Assembly (NCBI RefSeq): GCF_051020975.1 | Contig: NW_027478167.1 | Location: 11,532,001-11,596,000, forward strand | DNA length: 64,000 nt | Origin: Osmia lignaria lignaria | Lineage: Eukaryota > Arthropoda > Insecta > Hymenoptera > Megachilidae | Direction of reading: 5' to 3' | Shown: positions 50,100-62,657 of the stretch, piece after piece | Numbering within the stretch: position 1 is the first letter of the stretch | How the letters are laid out: each line of letters begins with the position of its first letter | Program-made: the position numbers and the translations under genes | The notes under the pieces: model-generated | The model's input: only the letters and a program-made list of their open reading frames with translations | What the model was told of the DNA's origin: nothing | Database searches by the model: none

Positions 50100-51065
50100 T
50101 TGCAGATTTATCTCAAGGGAAGGGGTCTGACGGACATATTTCGAGATATTTCTTCTTCTTGTTGTTCTTCTTCTGCACAGCTAAGCTCGAAGTGGCATTT
50201 GCAGCTCGCAATAGTGCAGAGTTATCTCAAAGAAAGGGGCCACGGTGTTTCTGTATCTCTATTATGTTGGTGCGGCTTCGGAACTTTTAAATATCTTGAT
50301 ATATCTCGAGAACTACGCATCTGATCAAAAAATATCATAGAACATAAAAAGTAGGAAACTTAATTCTCTACAAATAAGGTCTCTTAACATTTTGCTATAG
50401 CTCGGTTCGTTTCCGAGATATTTGCAGATTTATCTCAAGGGAAGGGGCCTGACGGACATATTTCGAGATATTTCTTCTTCTTGTTGTTCTTCTTCTGCAC
50501 AGCTAAGCTGGAAGTGGCATTTGCAGCGCGCTATAGTGCAGAGTTATCTCAAAGAAAGGGGCCACGGTGTTTCTGTATCTCTATTATGTTGGTGCGGCTT
50601 CGGAACTTTTAAATATCTTGATATATCTCGAGAACTACGCATCTGATCAAAAAATATCATAGAACGTAAAAAGTAGGAAACTTAATTCTCTACAAAAAAG
50701 CTCTCTTAACATTTTGCCATAGCTCGCTTGGTTTCCGAGATATTTGCAGATTTATCTCAAGGGAAGGGGGCTGACGGACATATTTCGAGATATTTCTTCT
50801 TCTTGTTGTTCTTCTTCTGCACAGCTAAGCTCGAAGTGGCATTTGCAGCTCGCAATAGTGCAGAGTTATCTCAAAGAAAGGGGCCACGGTGTTTCTGTAT
50901 CTCTATTATGTTGGTGCGGCTTCGGAACTTTTAAATATCTTGATATATCTCGAGAACTACGCATCTGATCAAAAAATATCATAGAACATAAAAAGTAGGA
51001 AACTTAATTCTCTACAAATAAGGTCTCTGAACATTTTGCCATAGCTCGGTTCGTTTCCGAGATAT
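50100..51065 (+). repeat. Partial dimeric repeat (644-bp spacing)
   Basis: Monomers at 50100 and 50744 share AAGCTCGAAGTGG and tails with ACAAATAAGGTCTC followed by CTCGGTTCG. Between them, 50422 carries GCGCGCTATAG as in 40118 and 46880. Its tail is followed by AAAAAAGCTCTC and CGCTTGGTTTCC. Confidence 0.82.
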
Positions 51066-51709
51066 TTGCAGATTTATCTCAAGGGAAGGGGCCTGACGGA
51101 CATATTTCGAGATATTTCTTCTTCTTGTTGTTCTTCTTCTGCACAGCTAAGCTGGAAGTGGCATTTGCAGCTCGCAATAGTGCAGAGTTATCTCAAAGAA
51201 AGGGGCCACCGTGTTTCTGTATCTCTATTATGTTGGTGCGGCTTCGGAATTTTTAAATATCTCGATATATCTCGAAAACTACGCTTCTGATCAAAAAATA
51301 TCATAGAACATAAATTGTAGGAAACTTAATTCTCTACAAAAAAGGTGTCTTAACGTTTTGCCATAGCTCGCATCGTATGCGAGGTATTTGCAGATTTAGC
51401 TCAAGGGGAGGGGCCTGACGGACATATTCCGAGATATTTCTTGTTCTTGTTGTTCCTCTTCTGCACAGCTAAGCTGGAAGTGGCATTTGCAGCTCGCAAA
51501 AGTGCAGAGTTATCTCAAAGAAAGAGGCCACGGTGTTTCTGTACCTCTATTATGTTGGTGCAGCTTCGGAACTTTTAAATATCTTGATATATCTCGAGAA
51601 CTACGCATCTGATCAAAAAATATCATAGAACATAAAAAGTAGGAAACCTAATTTTCTACAAAAGAGGTCTCTTAACATTTTGCCGTAGCTCGCTTCGTTT
51701 CCGAGATAT
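51066..51709 (+). repeat. Two-monomer unit including a highly divergent monomer, copy 1
   Basis: The monomer at 51066 has GGCCACCGTG and CGGAATTTTTAAATATC. The following one (51388) is among the most divergent in the window: GGTGTCTTAACG, CGCATCGTATGCGAGG, GATTTAGCTCAAGGGG, CATATTCCGAG and TTCTTGTTCTTG. TAG at 51397-51399 closes its forward frame. The pair recurs 1288 bp (four monomers) downstream. Confidence 0.88.
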
Positions 51710-52353
51710 TTGCACATTTATCTCAAGGGAAGGGGCCTGACGGACATATTTCGAAATATTTCTTCTTCTTGTTGTTCTTCTTCTGCACAGCTAAGCTGGA
51801 AGTGGCATTTGCAGCTCGCAATAGTGCAGAGTTATCTCAGAGAAAGAGGCCACGGTGTTTCTGTATCTCTATTATGTTGGTGCGGCTTCGGAACTTTTAA
51901 ATATCTCGATATATCTCGAAAACTACCCTTCTGATCAAAAAATATCATAGAACATAAAGTGTAGGAAACATAATTCTCTACAAAAAAGGTCTCTTAACAT
52001 TTTGCCATAGCTCGGTTCGTTTCCGAGATATTTGCAGATTTATCTCAAGGGAAGGGGCCTGACGGACATATTTCGAGATATTTCTTCTTCTTGTTGTTCT
52101 TCTTCTGCACAGCTAAGCTGGAAGTGGCATTTGCAGCGCGCAATAGTGCAGAGTTATCTCAAAGAAAGGAGCCACGGTGTTTCTGTATCTCTATTATGTT
52201 ACTGCGGCTTCGGAACTTTTAAATATCTCGATATATCTCGAAAACTACGCTTCTGATCAAAAAATATCATAGAAGGTAAATTGTAGGAAACATAATTCTC
52301 TAGAAAAAAGGTCTCTTAACATTTTGCCATAGCTCGCTTCGTTTCCGAGATAT
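51710..52353 (+). repeat. Two mixed monomers with private changes
   Basis: The monomer at 51710 has TTTGCACATTTATC, TTTCGAAATATTTC and CTACCCTTCTG. The one at 52032 has GCGCGCAATAG, TATGTTACTGCGG, AGAAGGTAAATTG and CTCTAGAAAAAAGG. CTCGGTTCG precedes the second. Confidence 0.82.
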
Positions 52354-52997
52354 TTGCAGATTTATCTCAAGGGAAGGGGTCTGACGGACATATTTCGAGA
52401 TATTTCTTCTTCTTGTTGTTCTTCTTCTGCACAGCTAAGCTGGAAGTGGCATTTGCAGCTCGCAATAGTGCAGAGTTATCTCAAAGAAAGGGGCCACCGT
52501 GTTTCTGTATCTCTATTATGTTGGTGCGGCTTCGGAATTTTTAAATATCTCGATATATCTCGAAAACTACGCTTCTGATCAAAAAATATCATAGAACATA
52601 AATTGTAGGAAACTTAATTCTCTACAAAAAAGGTGTCTTAACGTTTTGCCATAGCTCGCATCGTATGCGAGGTATTTGCAGATTTAGCTCAAGGGGAGGG
52701 GCCTGACGGACATATTCCGAGATATTTCTTGTTCTTGTTGTGCTTCTTCTGCACAGCTAAGCTGGAACTGGCATTTGCTGCTCGCAATAGTGCAGAGTTA
52801 TCTCACAGAAAGGGGCCACGGTGTTTCTGTATCTCTATTATGTTGGTGCGGCTTCGGAACTTTTACATATCTTGATATATCTCGAGAACTACGCATCTGA
52901 TCAAAAAATATCATAGAACATAAAAAGTAGGAAACTTAATTCTCTTCCAAAAATGTCTCTTAACATTTTGCCATAGCTCGCTTCGTTTCCGAGATTT
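52354..52997 (+). repeat. Two-monomer unit including a highly divergent monomer, copy 2
   Basis: Matches 51066-51709 in all listed marks, then departs inside the second monomer. That part has TTGTGCTTCTTC, GGAACTGGC, TTTGCTGCTCG, CTCACAGAAAGG and CTTTTACATATC. TAG at 52685-52687 is the same stop. Confidence 0.86.
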
Positions 52998-53641
52998 TCG
53001 CAGATTTATCTCAAGGGAAGGGGCCTGACGGACATATTTCGAGATATTTCTTCTTCTTGTTGTTCTTCTTCTGCACAGCTAAGCTGGAAGTGGCATTTGC
53101 GGCTCGCACTAGTGCAGAGTTATCTCAAAGGAAGGGGCCACGGTGTTTCTGTATCTCTATTATGTTGGTGCGTCTTCGGAACTTTTAAATATCTCGATAT
53201 ATCTCGAAAACTACGCTTCTGATCAAAAAATATCATAGAATATAAATTGTAGGAAACATAATTCTCTACAAAAAACGTCTGTTAACATTTTGCCATAGCT
53301 CGCTTCGTTTCCGAGATATTTGCAGATTCATCTCAAAGGAACTGGCCTGACGGACATATTTCGAGATATTTCTTCTTCTTGTTGTTCTTCCTCTGCACAG
53401 CTAAGCTGGAAGTGGCATTTGCAGCTCGCAATAGTGCAGAGTTATCTCAAAGAAAGGGGCCACGGTGTTTCTGTATCTCTATTATGTTGGTGCGGCTTCG
53501 GAACTTTTAAATATCTTGATATATCTCGAGAACTACGCGTCTGATCAAAAAATATCATAGAACATAAAAAGTAGGAAACTTAATTCTCTACAAAAAAGGT
53601 CTCTTAACATTTTGCCATAGCTCGCTTCGTTTCCGAGATAT
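52998..53641 (+). repeat. Monomer lacking the TTG and its neighbour
   Basis: GAGATTTTCGCAG replaces GATATTTGCAG at 52998, so the usual TTG is lost although the frame stays open. The upstream CTCTTCCAAAAATG variant recurs at 57780 and 60350. The monomer at 53320 has CAGATTCATCTCAAAGG. Confidence 0.84.
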
Positions 53642-55573
53642 TTGCATATTTATCTCAAGGGAAGGGGCCTGACGGACATATTTCGAGATATTTCTTCTTC
53701 TTGTTGTTCTTCTTCTGCACAGCTAAGCTGGAAGTGGCATTTGCGGCTCGCACTAGTGCAGAATTATCTCAAAGAAAGGGGCCACGGTGTTTCTGTATCT
53801 CTATTATGTTGGTGCGGCTTCGGAACTTTTAAATATCTCAAAATATCTCGAAAACTACGCTTCTGATCAAAAAATATCATAGAACATAAAAAGTAGGAAA
53901 CTTAATTCTCTACAAAAAAGGTCTCTTAACATTTTGCCATAGCTCGCTTCGTTTCCGAGATATTTGCAGATTTATCTCAAGGGAAGGGGCCTAACGGACA
54001 TATTTCGAGATATTTCTTCTTCTTGTTGTTCTTCTTCTGCACAGCTAAACTGGAAGTGGCATTTCCAGCTCGCAATAGTGCAGAGTTATCTCAAAGAAAG
54101 GGGCCACGGTGTTTCTGTATCTCTATTATGTTGGTGCGGCTTCGGAACTTTTAAATATCTTGATATATCTCGAGAACTGCGCATCTGATCAAAAAATATC
54201 ATAGAACATAAAAAGTAGGAAACTTAATTCTCTACAAAAAAGGTCTCTTAACATTTTGCCATAGCTCGCTTCGTTTCCGAGATATTTGCATATTTATCTC
54301 AAGGGAAGGGGCCTGACGGACATATTTCGAGATATTTCTTCTTCTTGTTGTTCTTCTTCTGCACAGCTAAGCTGGAAGTGGCATTTGCGGCTCGCACTAG
54401 TGCAGAATTATCTCAAAGAAAGGGGCCACGGTGTTTCTGTATCTCTATTATGTTGGTGCGGCTTCGGAACTTTTAAATATCTCAAAATATCTCGAAAACT
54501 ACGCTTCTGATCAAAAAATATCATAGAACATAAAAAGTAGGAAACTTAATTCTCTACAAAAAAGGTCTCTTAACATTTTGCCATAGCTCGCTTCGTTTCC
54601 GAGATATTTGCAGATTTATCTCAAGGGAAGGGGCCTAACGGACATATTTCGAGATATTTCTTCTTCTTGTTGTTCTTCTTCTGCACAGCTAAACTGGAAG
54701 TGGCATTTCCAGCTCGCAATAGTGCAGAGTTATCTCAAAGAAAGGGGCCACGGTGTTTCTGTATCTCTATTATGTTGGTGCGGCTTCGGAACTTTTAAAT
54801 ATCTTGATATATCTCGAGAACTGCGCATCTGATCAAAAAATATCATAGAACATAAAAAGTAGGAAACTTAATTCTCTACAAAAAAGGTCTCTTAACATTT
54901 TGCCATAGCTCGCTTCGTTTCCGAGATATTTGCAGATTTATCTCAAGGGAAGGGGCCTGACGGACATATTTCGAGATATTTCTTCTTCTTGTTGTTCTTC
55001 TTCTGCACAGCTAAGCTGGAAGTGGCATTTGCGGCTCGCACTAGTGCAGAGTTATCTCAAAGAAAGGGGCCACGGTGTTTCTGTATCTCTATTATGTTGG
55101 TGCGGCTTCGGAACTTTTAAATATCTCGATATATCTCGAAAACTACGCTTCTGATCAAAAAATATCATAGAACATAAAAAGTAGGAAACTTAATTCTCTA
55201 CAAAAAAGGTCTCTTAACATTTTGCCATAGCTCGCTTCGTTTCCGAGATATTTGCAGATTTATCTCAAGGGAAGGGGCCTAACGGACATATTTCGAGATA
55301 TTTCTTCTTCTTGTTGTTCTTCTTCTGCACAGCTAAACTGGAAGTGGCATTTCCAGCTCGCAATAGTGCAGAGTTATCTCAAAGAAAGGGGCCACGGTGT
55401 TTCTGTATCTCTATTATGTTGGTGCGGCTTCGGAACTTTTAAATATCTTGATATATCTCGAGAACTGCGCATCTGATCAAAAAATATCATAGAACATAAA
55501 AAGTAGGAAACTTAATTCTCTACAAAAAAGGTCTCTTAACATTTTGCCATAGCTCGCTTCGTTTCCGAGATAT
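53642..55573 (+). repeat. Dimeric higher-order run, three rounds (644 bp)
   Basis: The pair at 53642 and 53964 looks identical to 54286 and 54608, with GCATATTTATC, GCAGAATTATC and ATCTCAAAATATC in the first and CCTAACGG, TTTCCAGCTC and GAGAACTGCGC in the second. The third round (54930, 55252) lacks the first monomer's three private changes. The first two rounds are therefore the younger duplication. Confidence 0.92.
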
Positions 55574-55895
55574 TTGCAGATTTATCTCAAGGGAAGGGGC
55601 CTAACGGACATATTTCGAGATATTTCTTCTTCTTGATGTTCTTCTTCTGCACAGCTAAACTGGAAGTGGCATTTCCAGCTCGCAATAGTGCAGAGTTATC
55701 TCAAAGAAAGGGGCCACGGTGTTTCTGTATCTCTATTATGTTGGTGCGGCTTCGGAACTTTTAAATATCTTGATATATCTCGAGAACTACTCGTCTGATC
55801 AAAAAATATCATAGAACATAAAAAGTAGGAAACCTAATTCTCTACAAAAAAGGTCTCTTAACATTTTGCTATAGCTCGCTTCGTTTCCGAGATAT
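55574..55895 (+). repeat. Monomer with in-frame TGA in the T/C tract
   Basis: CTTCTTGATGTTC gives TGA at 55634-55636. The 5' and middle parts match 55252, and the tail has ACTACTCGTCTG. The same TGA occurs at 57244-57246 in the monomer at 57184. Confidence 0.86.
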
Positions 55896-56539
55896 TTGCA
55901 TATTTATCTCAAGGGAAGGGGCCTGACGGACATATTTCGAGATATTTCTTCTTCTTGTTGTTCTTCTTCTGCACAGCTAAGCTGGAAGTGGCATTTGCGG
56001 CTCGCACTAGTGCAGAGTTATCTCAAAGAAAGGGGCCACGGTGTTTCTGTATCTCTATTATGTTGGTGCGGCTTCGGAACTTTTAAATATCTCGATATAT
56101 CTCGAGAACTACTCGTCTGATCAAAAAATATCATAGAACATAAAAAGTAGGAAACTTAATTCTCTACAAAAACTGTCTCCTAACATTTTGCCATAGCTCG
56201 CTTCGTTTCCGAGATATTTGCATATTTATCTCAAGGGAAGGGGCCTGACGGACATATTTCGAGATATTTCTTCTTCTTGTTGTTCTTCTTCTGCACAGCT
56301 AAGCTGGAAGTGGCATTTGCGGCTCGCACTAGTGCAGAGTTATCTCAAAGAAAGGGGCCACGGTGTTTCTGTATCTCTATTATGTTGGTGCGGCTTCGGA
56401 ACTTTTAAATATCTCGATATATCTCGAGAACTACTCGTCTGATCAAAAAATATCATAGAACATAAAAAGTAGGAAACTTAATTCTCTACAAAAACTGTCT
56501 CTTAACATTTTGCCATAGCTCGCTTCGTTTCCGAGATAT
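55896..56539 (+). repeat. Tandem pair of near-identical monomers
   Basis: Monomers at 55896 and 56218 share GCATATTTATC, the GCGGCTCGCACTAG middle, CTCGATATATCTCGAGAAC and ACTACTCGTCTG. The pair is followed by AAAACTGTCTCC and AAAACTGTCTCT respectively. Confidence 0.88.
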
Positions 56540-57505
56540 TTGCAGATATATCTCAAGGGAAGGGGCCTGACGGACATATTTCGAGATATTTCTTCTTCTT
56601 GTTGTTCTTCTTCTGCACAGCTAAGCTGGAAGTGGCATTTGCGGCTCGCACTAGTGCACAGTTATCTCAAAGAAAGGGGCCACGGTGTTTCTGTATCTCT
56701 ATTATGTTGGTGCGTCTTCGGAACTTTTAAATATCTCGATATATCTCGAAAACTACGCTTCTGATCAAAAAATATCATAGAACATAAATTGTAGGAAACA
56801 TAATTCTCTACAAAAAACGTCTCTTAACATTTTGCCATAGCTCGCTTCGTTTCCGAGATATTTGCAGATTCAGCTCAAAGGAACTGGCCTGACGGACATA
56901 TTTCGAGATATTTCTTCTTCTTGTTGTTCTTCTTCTGCACAGCTAAGCTGGAAGTGGCATTTGCAGCTCGCAATAGAGCAGAGTTATCTCAAAGAAAGGG
57001 GCCACGGTGTTTCTGTATCTCTATTATGTTGGTGCGGCTTCGGAACTTTTAAATATCTTGATATATCTCGAGAACTGCGCATCTGATCAAAAAATATCAT
57101 AGAACATAAAAAGTAGGAAACTTAATTCTCTACAAAAAAGGTCTCTTAATATTTTGCCATAGCTCGTTTCGTTTCCGAGATATTTGCAGATTTATCTCAA
57201 GGGAAGGGGCCTAACGGACATATTTCGAGATATTTCTTCTTCTTGATGTTCTTCTTCTGCACAGCTAAACTGGAAGTGGCATTTCCAGCTCGCAATAGTG
57301 CAGAGTTATCTCAAAGAAAGCGGCCACGGTGTTTCTGTATCTCTATTATGTTGGTGCGGCTTCGGAGCTTTTAAATATCTTGATATATCTCGAGAACTAC
57401 GCATCTGATCAAAAAATATCATAGAACATAAAAAGTAGGAAACTTAATTCTCTACAAAAAAGGTCTCTTAACATTTTGCCATAGCTCGCTTCGTTTCCGA
57501 GATAT
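56540..57505 (+). repeat. Three mixed monomers before the octamer
   Basis: The monomer at 56540 has GTGCACAGTTATC and GGTGCGTCTTCGG, 56862 has the CAGATTCAGCTC 5' part with CAATAGAGCAG, and 57184 has CTTGATGTTC (TGA 57244-57246), AAAGCGGCC and CGGAGCTTTTAAA. The first two resemble 58472 and 58794 of the octamer. Confidence 0.84.
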
Positions 57506-60081
57506 TTGCAGATTTATCTCAAGGGAAGGGGCCTGACGGACATATTTCGAGATATTTCTTCTTCTTGTTGTTCTTCTTCTGCACAGCTAAGCTGGAAGTG
57601 GCATTTGCGGCTCGCACTAGTGCAGAGTTATCTCAAAGAAAGGGGCCACGGTGTTTCTGTATCTCTATTATGTTGGTGCGGCTTCGGAACTTTTAAATAT
57701 CTTGATATATCTCGAGAACTACGCATCTGATCAAAAAATATCATAGAACATAAAAAGTAGGAAACTTGATTCTCTTCCAAAAATGTCTCTTAACATTTTG
57801 CCATAGCTCGCTTCGTTTCCGAGATATTTGCAGATTTATCTCAAGGGAAGGGGCCTGACGGACATATTTCGAGATATTTCTTCTTCTTGTTGTTCTTCTT
57901 CTGCACAGCTAAGCTGGAAGTGGCATTTGCGGCTCGCACTAGTGCAGAGTTATCTCAAAGAAAGGGGCCACGGTGTTTCTGTATCTCTATTATGTTGGTG
58001 CGGCTTCGGAACTTTTAAATATCTTGATATATCTCGAGAACTACGCATCTGATCAAAAAATATCATCGAACATAAAAAGTAGGAAACTTAATTCTCTACT
58101 AAAAAGGTCTCTTAACATTTTGCCATAGCTCGCTTCGTTTCCGAGATATTTGCAGATTTATCTCAAGGGAAGGGGCCTGACGGACATATTTCGAGATATT
58201 TCTTCTTCTTGTTGTTCTTCTTCTGCACAGCTGAGCTGGAAGTGGCATTTGCAGGTCGCACTAGTGCAGAGTTATCTCAAAGAAAGGGGCCACGGTGTTT
58301 CTGTATCTCTATTATGTTGGTGCGGCTTCGGAACTTTTAAATATCTCGATATATCTCGAGAACTACTCGTCTGATCAAAAAATATCATAGAACATAAAAA
58401 GTAGGAAACTTAATTCTCTACAAAAACTGTCTCTTAACATTTTGCCATAGCTCGCTTCGTTTCCGAGATATTTGCAGATATATCTCAAGGGAAGGGGCCT
58501 GACGGACATATTTCGAGATATTTCTTCTTCTTGTTGTTCTTCTTCTGCACAGCTAAGCTGGAAGTGGCATTTGCGGCTCGCACTAGTGCACAGTTATCTC
58601 AAAGAAAGGGGCCACGGTGTTTCTGTATCTCTATTATGTTGGTGCGTCTTCGGAACTTTTAAATATCTCGATATATCTCGAAAACTACGCTTCTGATCAA
58701 AAAATATCATAGAACATAAATTGTAGGAAACATAATTCTCTACAAAAAACGTCTCTTAACATTTTGCCATAGCTCGCTTCGTTTCCAAGATATTTGCAGA
58801 TTCAGCTCAAAGGAACTGGCCTGACGGACATAGTTCGAGATATTTCTTCTTCTTGTTGTTCTTCCTCTGCACAGCTAAGCTGGAAGTGGCATTTGCAGCT
58901 CGCAATAGTGCAGAGTTATCTCAAAGAAAGGGGCCACGGTGTTTCTGTATCTCTATTATGTTGGTGCGGCTTCGGAACTTTTAAATATCTTGATATATCT
59001 CGAGAACTACGCATCTGATCAAAAAATATCATAGAACATAAAAAGTAGGAAACTTAATTCTCTACAAAAAAGGTCTCTTAACATTTTGCCATAGCTCGCT
59101 TCGTTTCCGAGATATTTGCATATTTATCTCAAGGGAAGGGGCCTGACGGACATATTTCGAGATATTTCTTCTTCTTGTTGTTCTTCGTCTGCACAGCTAA
59201 GCTGGAAGTGGCATTTGCGGCTCGCACTAGTGCAGAGTTATCTCAAAGAAAGGGGCCACGGTGTTTCTGTATCTCTATTATGTTGGTGCGGCTTCGGAAC
59301 TTTTAAATATCTCGATATATCTCGAAAACTACGCTTCTGATCAAAAAATATGATAGAACATAAATTGTAGGAAACATAATTCTCTACAAAAAAGGTCTCT
59401 TAACATTTTGCCATAGCTCGCTTCGTTTCCGAGATATTTGCAGATATATCTCAAGGGAAGGGGCCTGACGGACATATTTCGAGATATTTCTTCTTGTTGT
59501 TGTTCTTCTTCTGCACAGCTAAGCTGGAAGTGGCATTTACAGCTCGCAATAGTGCAGAGTTATCTCAAAGAAAGGGGCCACGGTGTTTCTGTATCTCTAT
59601 TATGTTGGTGCGGCTTCGGAACTTTTAAATATCTTGATATATCTCGAGAACTACGCATCTGATCAAAAAATATCATAGAACATGAAAAGTAGGAAACTTA
59701 ATTCTCTACAAAAAAGGTCTCTTAACATTTTGCCATAGCTCTCTTCGTTTCCGAGATATTTGCAGATTTATCTCAAGGGAAGGGGCCTGACGGACATATT
59801 TCGAGATATTTCTTCTTCTTGTTGTTCTTCTTCTGCACAGCTAAGCTGGAAGTGGCATTTGCAGCTCGCAATAGTGCAGAGTTATCTCAAAGAAAGGGGC
59901 CACGGTGTTTCTGTATCTCTATTATGTTGGTGCGGCTTCGGAACTTTTAAATATCTTGATATATCTCGAGAACTACGCATCTGATCAAAAAATATCATAG
60001 AACATAAAAAGTAGGAAACTTAATTCTCTACAAAAAAGGTCTCTTAACATTTTGCCATAGCTCGCTTCGTTTCCGAGATAT
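57506..60081 (+). repeat. Octameric higher-order unit, copy 1 (2576 bp)
   Basis: Eight monomers are repeated in order at 60082. Marks are ACTTGATTCTCTTCC after 57506, ATCATCGAAC and CTCTACTAAAAAGG after 57828, CAGCTGAGCTGG with GCAGGTCGCACTAG at 58150, GGTGCGTCTTCGG at 58472, TTTCCAAGATATTTG and GACATAGTTCGAG at 58794, CTTCGTCTGCAC with ATATGATAGAAC at 59116, and TTCTTGTTGTTGTTC with ACATGAAAAGTAGG at 59438. Confidence 0.93.
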
Positions 60082-62516
60082 TTGCAGATTTATCTCAAGG
60101 GAAGGGGCCTGACGGACATATTTCGAGATATTTCTTCTTCTTGTTGTTCTTCTTCTGCACAGCTAAGCTGGAAGTGGCATTTGCGGCTCGCACTAGTGCA
60201 GAGTTATCTCAAAGAAAGGGGCCACGGTGTTTCTGTATCTCTATTATGTTGGTGCGGCTTCGGAACTTTTAAATATCTTGATATATCTCGAGAACTACGC
60301 ATCTGATCAAAAAATATCATAGAACATAAAAAGTAGGAAACTTGATTCTCTTCCAAAAATGTCTCTTAACATTTTGCCATAGCTCGCTTCGTTTCCGAGA
60401 TATTTGCAGATTTATCTCAAGGGAAGGGGCCTGACGGACATATTTCGAGATATTTCTTCTTCTTGTTGTTCTTCTTCTGCACAGCTAAGCTGGAAGTGGC
60501 ATTTGCGGCTCGCACTAGTGCAGAGTTATCTCAAAGAAAGGGGCCACGGTGTTTCTGTATCTCTATTATGTTGGTGCGGCTTCGGAACTTTTAAATATCT
60601 TGATATATCTCGAGAACTACGCATCTGATCAAAAAATCTCATCGAACATAAAAAGTAGGAAACTTAATTCTCTACTAAAAAGGTCTCTTAACATTTTGCC
60701 ATAGCTCGCTTCGTTTCCGAGATATTTGCAGATTTATCTCAAGGGAAGGGGCCTGACGGACATATTTCGAGATATTTCTTCTTCTTGTTGTTCTTCTTCT
60801 GCACAGCTGAGCTGGAAGTGGCATTTGCAGGTCGCACTAGTGCAGAGTTATCTCAAAGAAAGGGGCCACGGTGTTTCTGTATCTCTATTATGTTGGTGCG
60901 GCTTCGGAACTTTTAAATATCTCGATATATCTCGAGAACTACTCGTCTGATCAAAAAATATCATAGAACATAAAAAGTAGGAAACTTAATTCTCTACAAA
61001 AACTGTCTCTTAACATTTTGCCATAGCTCGCTTCGTTTCCGAGATATTTGCAGATATATCTCAAGGGAAGGGGCCTGACGGACATATTTCGAGATATTTC
61101 TTCTTCTTGTTGTTCTTCTTCTGCACAGCTAAGCTGGAAGTGGCATTTGCGGCTCGCACTAGTGCACAGTTATCTCAAAGAAAGGGGCCACGGTGTTTCT
61201 GTATCTCTATTATGTTGGTGCGTCTTCGGAACTTTTAAATATCTCGATATATCTCGAAAACTACGCTTCTGATCAAAAAATATCATAGAACATAAATTGT
61301 AGGAAACATAATTCTCTACAAAAAACGTCTCTTAACATTTTGCCATAGCTCGCTTCGTTTCCAAGATATTTGCAGATTCAGCTCAAAGGAACTGGCCTGA
61401 CGGACATAGTTCGAGATATTTCTTCTTCTTGTTGTTCTTCCTCTGCACAGCTAAGCTGGAAGTGGCATTTGCAGCTCGCAATAGTGCAGAGTTATCTCAA
61501 AGAAAGGGGCCACGGTGTTTCTGTATCTCTATTATGTTGGTGCGGCTTCGGAACTTTTAAATATCTTGATATATCTCGAGAACTACGCATCTGATCAAAA
61601 AATATCATAGAACATAAAAAGTAGGAAACTTAATTCTCTACAAAAAAGGTCTCTTAACATTTTGCCATAGCTCGCTTCGTTTACGAGATATTTGCATATT
61701 TATCTCAAGGGAAGGGGCCTGACGGACATATTTCGAGATATTTCTTCTTCTTGTTGTTCTTCGTCTGCACAGCTAAGCTGGAAGTGGCATTTGCGGCTCG
61801 CACTAGTGCAGAGTTATCTCAAAGAAAGGGGCCACGGTGTTTCTGTATCTCTATTATGTTGGTGCGGCTTCGGAACTTTTAAATATCTCGATATATCTCG
61901 AAAACTACGCTTCCGATCAAAAAATATGATAGAACATAAATTGTAGGAAACATAATTCTCTACAAAAAAGGTCTCTTAACATTTTGCCATAGCTCGCTTC
62001 GTTTCCGAGATATTTGCAGATATATCTCAAGGGAAGGGGCCTGACGGACATATTTCGAGATATTTCTTCTTGTTGTTGTTCTTCTTCTGCACAGCTAAGC
62101 TGGAAGTGGCATTTACAGCTCGCAATAGTGCAGAGTTATCTCAAAGAAAGGGGCCACGGTGTTTCTGTATCTCTATTATGTTGGTGCGGCTTCGGAACTT
62201 TTAAATATCTTGATATATCTCGAGAACTACGCATCTGATCAAAAAATATCATAGAACATGAAAAGTAGGAAACTTAATTCTCTACAAAAAAGGTCTCTTA
62301 ACATTTTGCCATAGCTCTCTTCGTTTCCGAGATATTTGCAGATTTATCTCAAGGGAAGGGGCCTGACGGACATATTTCGAGATATTTCTTCTTCTTGTTG
62401 TTCTTCTTCTGCACAGCTAAGCTGGAAGTGGCATTTGCAGCTCGCAATAGTGCAGAGTTATCTCAAAGAAAGGGGCCACGGTGTTTCTGTATCTCTATTA
62501 TGTTGGTGCGGCTTCG
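60082..62516 (+). repeat. Octameric higher-order unit, copy 2
   Basis: Matches 57506-59940 with very few private changes: AAAAAATCTCATCG near 60638, GTTTACGAGATATTTG near 61682 and CGCTTCCGATC near 61912. The match stops in the eighth monomer (62336), whose tail switches class. Confidence 0.92.
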
Positions 62517-62657
62517 GAACTTTTAAATATCTCGATATATCTCGAGAACTACTCGTCTGATCAAAAAATATCATAGAACATAAAAAGTAGGAAACTTAAT
62601 TCTCTACAAAAACTGTCTCTTAACATTTTGCCATAGCTCGCTTCGTTTCCGAGATAT
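62336..62657 (+). repeat. Mosaic monomer ending the second octamer
   Basis: The 5' and middle parts match 59760, the eighth octamer monomer. The tail has CTCGATATATCTCGAGAAC, ACTACTCGTCTG and AAAACTGTCTC, which match the third octamer monomer (58150/60726). The next monomer (62658) accordingly resembles the fourth (58472), with GGTGCGTCTTCGG. An exchange from position eight to position three fits. Confidence 0.86.
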
